A stretch of DNA of 64,000 nucleotides from Flavobacteriaceae bacterium (GTDB lineage: Bacteria > Bacteroidota > Bacteroidia > Flavobacteriales > Flavobacteriaceae). The position numbers and the translations under genes are program-made. Within the stretch, counting starts at the first letter, position 1. Each line of letters starts with the position of its first letter. Below the pieces are notes generated by a model. That model was given only the letters and a program-made list of their open reading frames with translations, had not been told where the DNA came from and searched no databases. Location of the stretch: assembly GCA_026709415.1 (NCBI GenBank), contig JAPOSZ010000034.1:1-64000 (forward strand), read 5' to 3'. Positions 26,662-35,855 of this stretch are shown piece after piece.

Positions 26662-27609
26662 ATGTCCTATGACTTCATTGCAATCGTTTGCGGTATTATA
26701 CTTCTATACAAGGGGGGTGAGTGGCTTTGTGTTGGTTCAGTTTCATTGGCAGAAAAGTTTAAAGTACCCCGGGTTGTCATCGGAGTGACTATTGTCTCAT
26801 TTGTCACATCGGCCCCTGAATTAGCTGTTGTGTTGAATGCCAATGAAAGCGAATTGCCCATTTTAGCCTTAAGCAATATTATTGGTTCCAATATTTCCAA
26901 TATTGGGTTTATTCTCGGATTATTGATTCTATTTATTTCTATTCCTTTAACATCAAATATTAAACTTCTTTGGCTTTTGATGTTTATAGTCAGTCTAGTT
27001 TTCTCAGCCGTTTTATTTTTTGATGGAAACTTAAACACAGTAGACGGAATTTTACTTTTAATAATTGCTATCGCAACAATTTTTTATTTAATCAGATTCC
27101 AACATTCGGTTGTTGGTATAGAAGCTTCTCAAGTTGTTTTGATTAAACAAGGATATAAGATCATTTTATATATTACTATTTCAGGATTTCTTTTATGGTT
27201 AGGTTCTGAAATTTTAGTTAAAGGAGTGAATAGACTCTCAGTCGATTTAGGAATTTCTCAAAGAATTGTAGGATTAACAATTGTTGCCATTGGGACTTCA
27301 TTGCCAGAATTAGCGGCATCGGTAGTAGCGCTTTCTAAAAAAGAAAGTGGCATATCCATTGGAAACATTATAGGTTCGAATATTTTTAATCTTGCCGTTG
27401 TCGTTGGGTTTGCAGCCATAGTTTCAGAGTTCAAGATTTCTGAAAATTATATTCAATTGTTTCAAAGAGATATTATTTTTATGTTGGTACTATCCCTCTT
27501 ATTGTACCCCCTAATCTTTTATCTGAATAAAAAACTCACATTGGGGCGATTTGAAGGAACGATTTTATTGGGTTTGTATTTTGGTTATCTCTTTTATGTT
27601 CTCCAATAA
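26662..27609 (+). CDS. calcium/sodium antiporter-type cation exchanger (CaCA family, YrbG-like)
   Basis: This inner-membrane exchanger has about 315 residues and ten hydrophobic segments, arranged as two inverted halves. The alpha repeats are plain: VTSAPELAVVLNA with SNIIGSNISNIG in the first half, and IGTSLPELAASVVAL with GNIIGSNIFNLA in the second. The acidic residues in the two PEL motifs bind the cation. The ATG at 26662 is preferred over the GTG at 26653 because MSYDFIAIVCG starts the first helix as in relatives. It converges on glnII and shares the terminator region after its stop. Confidence 0.9.
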   Translation: MSYDFIAIVCGIILLYKGGEWLCVGSVSLAEKFKVPRVVIGVTIVSFVTSAPELAVVLNANESELPILALSNIIGSNISNIGFILGLLILFISIPLTSNIKLLWLLMFIVSLVFSAVLFFDGNLNTVDGILLLIIAIATIFYLIRFQHSVVGIEASQVVLIKQGYKIILYITISGFLLWLGSEILVKGVNRLSVDLGISQRIVGLTIVAIGTSLPELAASVVALSKKESGISIGNIIGSNIFNLAVVVGFAAIVSEFKISENYIQLFQRDIIFMLVLSLLLYPLIFYLNKKLTLGRFEGTILLGLYFGYLFYVLQ

Positions 27610-27613
27610 AAAA

Positions 27614-27631
27614 GTCGCTCCTTGGAGCGAC
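27614..27631 (-). terminator. terminator of the glutamine synthetase gene
   Basis: GTCGCTCC pairs perfectly with GGAGCGAC around a TT loop. On the minus strand it runs into six T. It is 27 bases past the glnII stop and directly follows the converging exchanger gene, so it may also serve that gene. Confidence 0.85.
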
Positions 27632-27657
27632 CTAAAACTATTATGAAACGTACTATT

Positions 27658-28665
27658 TTAAGTTTTTATCCCTTTGACGGTTTTAATGATCCGAGAAGCG
27701 ATTTTATATGGATCTCCATTGGATGCGGGTCGTCTATCTTCTAACCATCCTTTCCATCCACTTTCGACAGTCATCACGGGAATCCTTATCGAAGCACCCC
27801 GATCGGAAATGCCATAACTGAACTCGTGTATGGACTGGGTTTCATGATCTCCAGTCAACCGCTGATCATTATCAGCGCCATAAACGGCAATGTGCTCATT
27901 GACCACAGGTCGAAATCCCTCGCATATTTTTTCATAAATCGCTCTGTCACCACATTCTCGTAAAATACTATTTGAAAAATTAGCGTGCATACCTGATCCG
28001 TTCCAATCAGTGTCACCTAATGGCTTAGGATGCCAATTCACGGCCACACTATACTTTTCTCCTATCCGTTCTAATAGATATCTTGCTATCCATGTTTCAT
28101 CACCTGCTCTAGCAGCACCTTTGGCAAACGTTTGAAATTCCCACTGGCCCGCGGCCACTTCACCATTGATGCCCTCAATATTGATACCAGCTTCTAAACA
28201 TTGATCCAAGTGCTCTTCAATGATTTTTCTACCAAATGAGTTCTTGGCCCCTACGGAACAATAAAACTGGCCTTGAGGCGTTTGGTCTCTAGGGAAACCA
28301 AGCGGAAGATTGGTTTCGGTATCCCATAAAAAGTATTCCTGTTCGAAACCAAACCAAAAGTCGGCATCATCATCATCAATGGTGGCACGTCCATTCGAAA
28401 CATGTGGTGTTTTATCAGCATTTAAGACTTCATTCATTACCAAATAACCATTGATGCGGTCTGGATCCTTGAAAATAGCGACAGGTTTTAACAAACAATC
28501 CGAATCACCACCTTCTGCTTGACGTGTTGACGATCCATCGAAAGCCCATAAGGGACAATCTTCTAATTTTCCACTAAAATCTTCAATGATCTTTGTTTTG
28601 CCACGAAGATTTGCTGTTGGTGTGTAGCCATCTAGCCAGATGTACTCTAATTTTGATTTACTCAT
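27658..28665 (-). CDS. glnII: glutamine synthetase, GSII type
   Basis: This 335-residue cytoplasmic enzyme makes glutamine from glutamate, ammonia and ATP. The short length and motifs identify the eukaryote-like GSII class: N-terminal beta-grasp (LEYIWLDGYTPTANLRGKTK), FWFGFEQEYFLWD for metal-binding glutamates, NIEGINGEVAAGQWEFQ, the ATP site NGSGMHANFS, and RLTGDHETQSIHEFSYGISDRGASIRIP. GSII lacks the adenylylation site of GSI, so control is by expression or other means. A P-II/Amt operon lies 14 kb away. It is transcribed alone from the region shared with purM. Confidence 0.95.
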   Translation of the reverse strand: MSKSKLEYIWLDGYTPTANLRGKTKIIEDFSGKLEDCPLWAFDGSSTRQAEGGDSDCLLKPVAIFKDPDRINGYLVMNEVLNADKTPHVSNGRATIDDDDADFWFGFEQEYFLWDTETNLPLGFPRDQTPQGQFYCSVGAKNSFGRKIIEEHLDQCLEAGINIEGINGEVAAGQWEFQTFAKGAARAGDETWIARYLLERIGEKYSVAVNWHPKPLGDTDWNGSGMHANFSNSILRECGDRAIYEKICEGFRPVVNEHIAVYGADNDQRLTGDHETQSIHEFSYGISDRGASIRIPVMTVESGWKGWLEDRRPASNGDPYKIASRIIKTVKGIKT

Positions 28666-28731
28666 AAAAGCTAATTATTATAAAAATTTCACTGATGTTT
28701 GATCATCTAATTCAGTAAAATTACTTTTGCA

Positions 28732-28739
28732 ATTGTGTT
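28732..28739 (+). promoter_or_regulatory. -7 promoter element for the purM operon
   Basis: TACTTTTG matches TAnnTTTG, about 94 bases ahead of the purM ATG in the divergent glnII-purM region. No convincing -33 is seen at 19 bases. Confidence 0.35.
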
Positions 28740-28832
28740 TATTTCTAATATTAAAATAACAAAACAAAAGAGCTAAAAATAAATTCAAAAAAAACCTTAA
28801 TATTTTATTGATAAAATATTTTTTTATTCAAA

Positions 28833-29999
28833 ATGAGTAAATATTTTCAAAGAGGCGTTTCTTCTAAAAAAGAGGATGTTCATGAGGCTATTGCTGAACT
28901 AGATAAAGGTTTGTTTTTAAATTCTTTTTGCAAGATTTTACCCGATACCATATCGAAAAGTGAAAATCATTATCTACTGATGCATGCTGATGGAACAGGA
29001 ACTAAATCAGCCCTAGCCTATGTATATTGGAGGGAAACCAATGATTTATCTGTATGGGAAGGGATTGCTCAAGATGCTATTGTCATGAATACAGATGACT
29101 TGTTGTGTGTCGGAGCAATAGATGATTTTGTTGTATCATCGACTATCGGAAGGAACAAAAAAAAGATTCCTTCTCAAGTCATCAAAAGCCTTATCCAAGG
29201 AACAGAATCTTTTTTAGAAACTTTAAGAGGTTTTGGCATCAACATAGCAAACAGCGGGGGAGAAACCGCAGACTTAGGTGATTTAATCAGAACCATCGTT
29301 GTTGACTCTTCCATTGTGGGACGTATTGAAAAAGATAAAATCATTAACAATGCCAATATATCAGATGGAGATGTCATTGTTGGATTAGCCTCTTATGGTC
29401 AAGCAACCTATGAAAATCACTATAATTCTGGAATAGGTTGTAATGGATTAACATCCGCTAGACATGATATATTTAATGAAAAAGTAAAAAGAAAGTATCC
29501 AGAAAGTTTTGATTCGGATATTCCAGCCGAATTAACATATAATGGATCTTATTTTTTAACGGACCCCATCAAAGAATACAATACTGATCTTGGAAAATTT
29601 GTACTCTCACCAACAAGGACCTATCTACCTATTGTAAAATCAATCTTTGAGAGTATTGATAGAAAAAAAATTCATGGTATCGTTCATTGTACAGGGGGAG
29701 GTCAAACCAAAGTGTTGAATTTTATCGATGATTTATACATCATTAAAAACAATTTATTCTCAACTCCGAAACTATTTGAACTCATCAAAAGCTCATCTGA
29801 AAGCTCAATGAAAGAAATGTATCAAGTCTTTAATATGGGGCATCGATTGGAATTTTACACAGGTTTAGAAACGGCACAACAACTGATTCAAATTTCAAAA
29901 AGCTTTTCTGTAGATGCTAAAATTATTGGAAGAGTGGAAAAACGAGATTCCAAGGGATTAGAAATCACGACTAAAGAGGGTACAGTTTATTATTCATAG
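28833..29999 (+). CDS. purM: phosphoribosylformylglycinamidine cyclo-ligase (AIR synthase)
   Basis: This 388-residue cytoplasmic enzyme closes the imidazole ring in purine synthesis, using ATP to convert FGAM to AIR. The PurM-type N-terminal domain shows LLMHADGTGTKSALAY and IVMNTDDLLCVGA, and INIANSGGETADLGDL is the conserved nucleotide-binding loop. Residues from about 180 form the C-terminal domain (SDGDVIVGLASYGQATYENHYNSGIG; GIVHCTGGGQTKVLNF). It is longer than the 345-residue proteobacterial enzyme, as usual in Bacteroidota. It leads a same-strand set with prfA and pyrF, 79 bases before prfA. Confidence 0.9.
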   Translation: MSKYFQRGVSSKKEDVHEAIAELDKGLFLNSFCKILPDTISKSENHYLLMHADGTGTKSALAYVYWRETNDLSVWEGIAQDAIVMNTDDLLCVGAIDDFVVSSTIGRNKKKIPSQVIKSLIQGTESFLETLRGFGINIANSGGETADLGDLIRTIVVDSSIVGRIEKDKIINNANISDGDVIVGLASYGQATYENHYNSGIGCNGLTSARHDIFNEKVKRKYPESFDSDIPAELTYNGSYFLTDPIKEYNTDLGKFVLSPTRTYLPIVKSIFESIDRKKIHGIVHCTGGGQTKVLNFIDDLYIIKNNLFSTPKLFELIKSSSESSMKEMYQVFNMGHRLEFYTGLETAQQLIQISKSFSVDAKIIGRVEKRDSKGLEITTKEGTVYYS

Positions 30000-30078
30000 A
30001 TGGATTGGAATTAAATTTGCATACGTAATCCAAAACGATTAGACTATTCAGATTTAATCGTTTGACTTAGTTTGAAAA

Positions 30079-31155
30079 ATGATAGAAAATCTTGATTTAT
30101 TTCTACAGAGATACAACGAAATAGCTGATCTTATTATACAACCTAAGGTCATATCAGATCATAAAAAGTATTCTGGATTGCTCAAAGAGTACAAAGATTT
30201 AGAACTAAAAATTTCTAAACTAAAAGGATATCAAATTTTGCTGAATGACTTTGATGAAGCAAAAAGCATCATCAGAAATGAAGTGGATTCAGAACTTATA
30301 GAAATGGCACAGTCTGAACTCGATCGTTTGGAAAGAATGAAACCAGAGTTAGAACAAGAATTGAAAATGCTATTAATACCGAAAGATCCGGAGGATAAGA
30401 AAAACGTGATGATTGAAATCAGAGCGGGTACAGGTGGTGATGAAGCGAGCCTTTTTGCGGGCGATCTTTATAGGATGTATACTCGATATTGCCAGTCTAG
30501 AAACTGGAGTACAACCCTTATGGATGCCCATGAAGGAACATCAGGAGGTTTCAAAGAAGTGATTTTCGAAGTCTCAGGTTCTGACGTTTATGGTGATTTG
30601 AAGTTTGAGTCAGGTGTGCATCGGGTTCAAAGAGTGCCTAAAACAGAAACACAAGGACGGGTCCATACTTCAGCTGCAACCGTAATGGTCTTAGCGGAAG
30701 CTGAAGGATTAGATGTTGAAATCGATATGAATGACCTTCGGATTGATTATTTCTGTTCATCAGGTCCTGGCGGTCAATCGGTCAATACAACTTACTCAGC
30801 GGTCAGATTAACACACGAACCCACTGGAATTGTAGCTCAATGTCAAGATCAAAAGTCACAACATAAAAACAAGGAAAAAGCCCTAAAAGTTTTACGATCT
30901 AGACTCTATGAATACGAACTAGAGAAACGAAAAAATCAGGAATCCAAAAAAAGATCTTCTTTGGTCGTCACTGGTGATCGCTCCGAAAAAATAAGGACCT
31001 ATAATTATCCACAGAGCAGAGTCACCGATCATCGAATCGGTTTGACTTTGTATGAATTAACAAATATTCTCAGTGGAGATTTGAATAAACTCATAGAAAA
31101 ACTGAAATTACACCAAAACAAAGAATACTTTCTTAAAGACGAAATATTTTCATGA
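30079..31155 (+). CDS. prfA: peptide chain release factor 1
   Basis: This 358-residue factor releases finished peptides at UAA and UAG. The GGQ motif at residues 231-233 ([19 protein letters not shown]) is the catalytic loop. [22 protein letters not shown] is the domain 2 region with the RF1-specific P-x-T anticodon-like tripeptide (PKT). The N-terminal helical domain spans 1-100. It overlaps the start of pyrF by four bases (ATGA), indicating coupled translation. Confidence 0.95.
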   Translation: MIENLDLFLQRYNEIADLIIQPKVISDHKKYSGLLKEYKDLELKISKLKGYQILLNDFDEAKSIIRNEVDSELIEMAQSELDRLERMKPELEQELKMLLIPKDPEDKKNVMIEIRAGTGGDEASLFAGDLYRMYTRYCQSRNWSTTLMDAHEGTSGGFKEVIFEVSGSDVYGDLKFESGVHRVQRVPKTETQGRVHTSAATVMVLAEAEGLDVEIDMNDLRIDYFCSSGPGGQSVNTTYSAVRLTHEPTGIVAQCQDQKSQHKNKEKALKVLRSRLYEYELEKRKNQESKKRSSLVVTGDRSEKIRTYNYPQSRVTDHRIGLTLYELTNILSGDLNKLIEKLKLHQNKEYFLKDEIFS

Positions 31156-31982
31156 GTTTAGATGAACTATTCCAACAAATTAAAAAGAAAAAATCTTTTT
31201 TATGTGTTGGTTTGGACGTTGATATAGATAAACTACCCTCGACTTTATCACCAAATCCAGGTTCAATTTTTGAATTTTCAAAACAAATTATAGACGCAGT
31301 GGCTCCATATGCTGTGGCTATCAAACCCAATTTGGCTTTTTTTGAAGTCTACGGTTCAAAGGGGTGGGAAATATTGGAGCTATTAATGAATTACATCGAT
31401 AATAATTATCCAGAGTTATTCACGATCGCGGATGCTAAAAGAGGTGACATTGGCACCTCTTCAGAAAAATATGCCCATGCCTTTTTTAAACATTTAAAGT
31501 TTAATGCAGTGACTGTTTCTCCATATATGGGACAAGATTCGGTAGAACCATTTTTAATGTATCCAGACAAACATGTGATTTTGTTGTCTTCAACTTCTAA
31601 TCCTGGATCTCAAGACTTCCAAATTCAATCCGGTAATGAAAACAATCTATTTGAAAAAGTCATTCAAAAAAGCCAAACTTGGTCGCATTCAGAAAAGTTA
31701 TGGTATGTTGTCGGAGCTACGCGTTCGTCTCATTTAAAGCAAATCAGAAAACTCGTTCCACACAATTATTTATTGGTGCCAGGTATCGGTGTGCAAGGAG
31801 GACATTTATCAGATGTTGTTGAATATGGAATCAATGAGCAATGCGGTTTAATTGTTAATGCTTCGAGAAGCATTATATATTCATCAAATGGGAGTGATTT
31901 TGCTCATGCAGCAATGACAAGAGCTCGTTCATTGCAATTTGGAATGGAAAGTTTTTTGAAAAAACATGAATTAGTTAAATAA
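31152..31982 (+). CDS. pyrF: orotidine 5'-phosphate decarboxylase
   Basis: This 276-residue TIM-barrel enzyme makes UMP from OMP. The catalytic motif is DAKRGDIG with Asp94 and Lys96. The N-terminal [14 protein letters not shown] and the C-terminal [10 protein letters not shown] phosphate loop fit the longer group-2 PyrF. It overlaps the prfA stop by four bases. Pairing of prfA with pyrF is common in this phylum. Confidence 0.93.
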   Translation: MSLDELFQQIKKKKSFLCVGLDVDIDKLPSTLSPNPGSIFEFSKQIIDAVAPYAVAIKPNLAFFEVYGSKGWEILELLMNYIDNNYPELFTIADAKRGDIGTSSEKYAHAFFKHLKFNAVTVSPYMGQDSVEPFLMYPDKHVILLSSTSNPGSQDFQIQSGNENNLFEKVIQKSQTWSHSEKLWYVVGATRSSHLKQIRKLVPHNYLLVPGIGVQGGHLSDVVEYGINEQCGLIVNASRSIIYSSNGSDFAHAAMTRARSLQFGMESFLKKHELVK

Positions 31983-32035
31983 CAAACGCATAAGATTCAA
32001 ACACTGTACTGAAGAGGCAACCATGTATTAATTGC

Positions 32036-32488
32036 TCAGATCTTCAAGCTAAGTCTACTTTTGGGGTCATTGTTTGTATGAATAATCTTGTCCATATTAG
32101 AGATCCACTCATTCATTAGTGTTTTTTCTCTCCTAGTGTTCTTCTTTTTTTTCTTCACTACTCTTGGGGTTGAAATCATTCATCGTTTTTAATCGTTGAT
32201 TTAATTCTTCAGCGGTCAACAAATTCACTTGCTTTTCCTTTTTTTTGGTATCCCAAAGACAACTCATGTTCAACGTTTTCACATCCCATTTCTTTTTACT
32301 GTTTGATATTCTTCCAATAAAGCCGTTTTACCAACCCCTGGCGAACCTTGAATCAGTATGGAAAACCCTTTGTTTTTTATTTTTCAGGATGCCAATGCAT
32401 GATCGATGATTCTCTTTTCTTGTTTTCTTCTATGGAAATAATCGGCTTGACCTCGGTCTTCGACAAAAATGTCATCCTCAAATCCCAT
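32036..32488 (-). pseudogene. decayed P-loop ATPase gene
   Basis: On the minus strand a readable protein is broken into at least four pieces in shifting frames. The first piece (from ATG at 32488) reads MGFEDDIFVEDRGQADYFHR, the second FSILIQGSPGVGKTALLEEY with a complete Walker A, the third LTAEELNQRLKTMNDFNPKS to a stop at 32133, and a fourth begins MNEWISNMDKIIHT and ends at 32036. No promoter, no Walker B and no C-terminal domain remain. The N-terminal layout (short region, then helix, then GxPGxGKT) is that of AAA-type ATP-binding proteins, but the subfamily cannot be told. It occupies the 656-base gap after pyrF. Confidence 0.6.
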
Positions 32489-32638
32489 TCCTCAGAATAT
32501 ACTGGATTTTCTTTTACTTGGCTTTAAAAATCCATTGGCTAAAGTATATTTTTATTAAAATAATGGTTGAATTAATATTTTTAATATATTGAAAAACAAA
32601 AATATAAGTGATTAAAATAGAATTTTTAATCCTTTTCA

Positions 32639-35600
32639 CTAATAGACTCTCATGTAATCATGGTTTAAGACTACTTCAAAATCAAAAAGTAGTTTTTTAG
32701 CGTTTTCAATTGAAAAAATTAGTGGCGGTTTTATCTTTAGCACATTATTGTCTATCCCATCTGTGCTCATTAAAATGTAATGTTCTTTCATTTTTTCAAC
32801 TAGATAATGGGCTTGATGAGCTAGTGGTTGATTTTGATGATCTACAAGTTCGATTCCTAGAAACAGTCCGCGACCTCTAGCATCTCCTATTATGGGATGT
32901 TTTATGGCGAGTTTTTGAAATTCAGTCCTTAAAAAGTTGCCAACTTCAAGGGCGTTGGTTTGTAATTGTTCTTTTTGAATAACTTCTAAAACAGCTGTTC
33001 CAATAGCACAAGAAACGGGATTGCCCCCAAAAGTGTTGAAATATTCAACGTCTTGACCAAATTGATCCGCAACCTCTTGAGTACAAACTGTAACGCCTAT
33101 AGGGTGACCATTACCGATGGGTTTTCCAATAGTTAAAATATCTGGAAGGACATGGTGGTTTTGAAATTCCCAAAACGATTCACCAACACGACCACAGCCA
33201 ACTTGAATTTCATCGGCTATGTATAAGCCTCCAGCATCTCGTATTAGTTTGACAACTTCTGAAAGAAAACCTTTTGGTAATACAATTTGTCCCGCACAAC
33301 TCAATATCGATTCTATGATGAAACCAGCGACTTTTTGATTTCTCCATTTTAGCTTTTCAAGCATGGAACCGATTTCATTGATGTATTCTAATGCTGCATC
33401 TTTTCCCCTGTATTTGCCTCGAAAAGTATCTGGAAGAGAAAATACATGGGTGCCTTTGGGACGTTTGAGATGCTTGCTTTGATTGAGTTTATAAGGTGAG
33501 ATATCAATACAAGCCTTGGTATGACCGTGGTACGCCCCTTCGGAGACTAAAAAATGTTCCCCACCGGTACATATTTTTGCCATTCTTAAAGCCAATTCGT
33601 TGGCTTCACTACCTGAATTGGTCAAATAAACAACGGATAATTGATTAGGAAGGGTTTTTAGTAATTCTTCAACAAAAACTTGAATTTGTTGATTGAGATA
33701 TCTGGTATTGGTATTCAATATGGCCATTTGATTTTGACCGGCTTGAACCACTTGTTGATTTTCATGTCCGACATGAGCAACATTATTGACCGTATCTAAA
33801 TAGGGGTTGCCCATGGAATCAATAAGATACACCCCATCCCCTTTTACAATATGCAATGGATCACGGTAACTCAAACTTAAGTTATGACCTAAATGTTTTG
33901 TTCTGAATTGTATGATTTCCTTGGACTGAAGATGTTTTTTAGGTTGGAGATTATCCACTTGAAATAATGCATTTGGATTGGGACAAATTGATTTCCAAAA
34001 GAAAATTTCGCTTGAACACCCAACGCCTGGGAAATCGTTTTGATATCCTAGGATCGAAAGCATGATTTGAAAATGCAAATGGGGGACCCAATTTCCATTT
34101 TCATGTTGATTTCCCAATAAACCAATGAGTTGCCCTTTAGATATCAGATCGCCTTTTTTATGATTCAGCACACTGTCAGGAGATAGGTGACCATAAAGAG
34201 TAAAAAATTCGATAGTGCCCATCTGATGTTTGACAACGACCAATCCGCCATATTCTTTGTCTCCTTGGTTGTTAATAGCGAATGCGATTTCACCGTCGAA
34301 TAAGGCATGAACAGGGGTCCTGCTTGGAAGCCAAAAATCGATTCCTAAGTGTATCGTTCGTTGTTGTGTCCCTTGATTACTTTGTGAAATATAGGCTTCT
34401 GTGTTATAAATCGTTCGAGGTTCCAAATACCCTCCTGCTAACAGTTTATTCGGATTGGAATTTTGAATTTCATGAATATATTGCTCAAAGTACTCTTGAT
34501 TGGATAGCTGATAACGATGGCCTAGCAAAGTGCTTGATACGCTTAAATCAATATGATGAACCCCATCCAATTTGATGGTAGGGAACAGGCGATTTAATGA
34601 CTGTCGGTTTTCATTAGACCATTTTAAAAAGGCAGCATAATTTGGATGTGGGCAATAGTTACAAGCTTCTCGAAATCTGTAGTAAGCATATTCAGGATTT
34701 ATGTTTATCCATTGTTTCAATAAATTCCACACCGGCTCTTCGCTGATAAACAAATAATCATTTTCGGGTTCATGTTTTCGATTGACTGTAGATTTAGTGA
34801 GAGAAATGACCAATCTCATACCAATGGCATGAAACAAATGTTTTAATTCAATTTCTTGTAATTTGAATTGATGATGATATCCTTTGATAATAGGTACTGC
34901 TGCTGCTATGGGATCTTTTTGGTCGGTAATGGCATAAGCACAAGTGATGGCTAAATCATTGATGATTTGGGTTTTAATGGCGTCACCAAAATCAACAATA
35001 GAAATAACTTTTGGATTCTTCAAGTTTTGATTAACAATGATATTTTGTTGATGAGCATCATTATGTACAATTGATTTTCTTAGTCTTGAATAGGAAGAAT
35101 AGACTTTTTGAAATCTTGATATCATCTTTTTGATAGCCTCTCTTTTTATAGAAGACACTTCATGAAGATGGTTTTGAGTCCATAGTGATTGGGAGATATC
35201 CCATTGAAAACTTCTGGATGCATGCTGATGAGTAAAATCCGATAGTGTTTTGGTGAGCTTACCGCAATAGCTTCCCAAATCAAATCTCAGATCATCTGTC
35301 TGTGGGTGAACGTGTTCATAGGTTCTCCCTTCTATCCAACTCAACAATCTGACATACCGAACTTTTTGATCAACGGCATTGGTTGTAGAAATGAACTTAC
35401 CACTTAGATTAGGATAAATCTTTGGCGTAACTATGTTTTGTTTTTTCGTTGCTAAAAAACCCAACAAATCACATTGAAACTCAAGATGATTCCAGTCTTG
35501 ATGGGAGCTAGATATTTTTAATACGTATTGGCCCCCATGGGCATCAATGATTTTAAAATTTAAATCAACCTCACCCCTCAAAGAGCTAATGTTACGAGGT

Positions 35601-35665
35601 TCAATATCATAACTATTTTTTACAATCTCTTGAATCGTATTCTTAAATTCTTTTGTCAATACCAC
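32639..35665 (-). CDS. three-domain fusion: APH-type kinase, M23 peptidase domain, class-III aminotransferase-fold phospho-lyase
   Basis: This is a 1008-residue cytoplasmic protein with no signal peptide. Residues 1-340 form an aminoglycoside-phosphotransferase-fold kinase with SIVHNDAHQQNI (catalytic loop) and ISIVDFGDA (metal site), like hydroxylysine kinase. Residues 400-560 form an M23 domain with all zinc ligands: His439 and Asp443 in HLGIDFW, and His529/His531 in HLHF. Residues 590-1008 form a PLP enzyme of the class-III fold with YHGHT, ADEIQVGCGR and the PLP lysine in TIGKPIGNG, close in type to AGXT2L phospho-lyases. Known AGXT2L enzymes split phosphoethanolamine or 5-phosphohydroxylysine into an aldehyde, ammonia and phosphate. 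The divergent ALDH7A1-type neighbour favours hydroxylysine. It starts at a GTG; an in-frame stop lies just upstream. Confidence 0.85.
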   Translation of the reverse strand: MVLTKEFKNTIQEIVKNSYDIEPRNISSLRGEVDLNFKIIDAHGGQYVLKISSSHQDWNHLEFQCDLLGFLATKKQNIVTPKIYPNLSGKFISTTNAVDQKVRYVRLLSWIEGRTYEHVHPQTDDLRFDLGSYCGKLTKTLSDFTHQHASRSFQWDISQSLWTQNHLHEVSSIKREAIKKMISRFQKVYSSYSRLRKSIVHNDAHQQNIIVNQNLKNPKVISIVDFGDAIKTQIINDLAITCAYAITDQKDPIAAAVPIIKGYHHQFKLQEIELKHLFHAIGMRLVISLTKSTVNRKHEPENDYLFISEEPVWNLLKQWININPEYAYYRFREACNYCPHPNYAAFLKWSNENRQSLNRLFPTIKLDGVHHIDLSVSSTLLGHRYQLSNQEYFEQYIHEIQNSNPNKLLAGGYLEPRTIYNTEAYISQSNQGTQQRTIHLGIDFWLPSRTPVHALFDGEIAFAINNQGDKEYGGLVVVKHQMGTIEFFTLYGHLSPDSVLNHKKGDLISKGQLIGLLGNQHENGNWVPHLHFQIMLSILGYQNDFPGVGCSSEIFFWKSICPNPNALFQVDNLQPKKHLQSKEIIQFRTKHLGHNLSLSYRDPLHIVKGDGVYLIDSMGNPYLDTVNNVAHVGHENQQVVQAGQNQMAILNTNTRYLNQQIQVFVEELLKTLPNQLSVVYLTNSGSEANELALRMAKICTGGEHFLVSEGAYHGHTKACIDISPYKLNQSKHLKRPKGTHVFSLPDTFRGKYRGKDAALEYINEIGSMLEKLKWRNQKVAGFIIESILSCAGQIVLPKGFLSEVVKLIRDAGGLYIADEIQVGCGRVGESFWEFQNHHVLPDILTIGKPIGNGHPIGVTVCTQEVADQFGQDVEYFNTFGGNPVSCAIGTAVLEVIQKEQLQTNALEVGNFLRTEFQKLAIKHPIIGDARGRGLFLGIELVDHQNQPLAHQAHYLVEKMKEHYILMSTDGIDNNVLKIKPPLIFSIENAKKLLFDFEVVLNHDYMRVY

Positions 35666-35805
35666 GTGGTTGAAAAGGTTTCACAAATTTTAAATCAAAA
35701 ATTTTGAAAATCAAATTTGCAGATAATGAATGACATTTTTTAATAGATCGATCAATCCGTATTAAAACGGCCAATAGTGTATTCACTCTATGAATTAGAG
35801 CTTAG

Positions 35806-35813
35806 TATCTTTG
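35806..35813 (+). promoter_or_regulatory. -7 promoter element for the aldehyde dehydrogenase gene
   Basis: TATCTTTG matches TAnnTTTG, 43 bases ahead of the ATG at 35856. A -33 match is not evident. The divergent fusion gene begins about 140 bases away on the other strand. Confidence 0.45.
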
Positions 35814-35855
35814 AATTGCGTATGAGACCATTTTATCATTCATTAATAGAGTAGT

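Noticed and set aside
26498-26788. Plus-strand open frame of 96 codons
   Set aside because: It runs antisense through the tRNA-Arg gene and then out of frame into the exchanger gene; no protein-like features.
26667-27038. 123-codon minus-strand frame opposite the exchanger gene
   Set aside because: Antisense shadow of a clear membrane exchanger whose alpha-repeat motifs lie on the plus strand.
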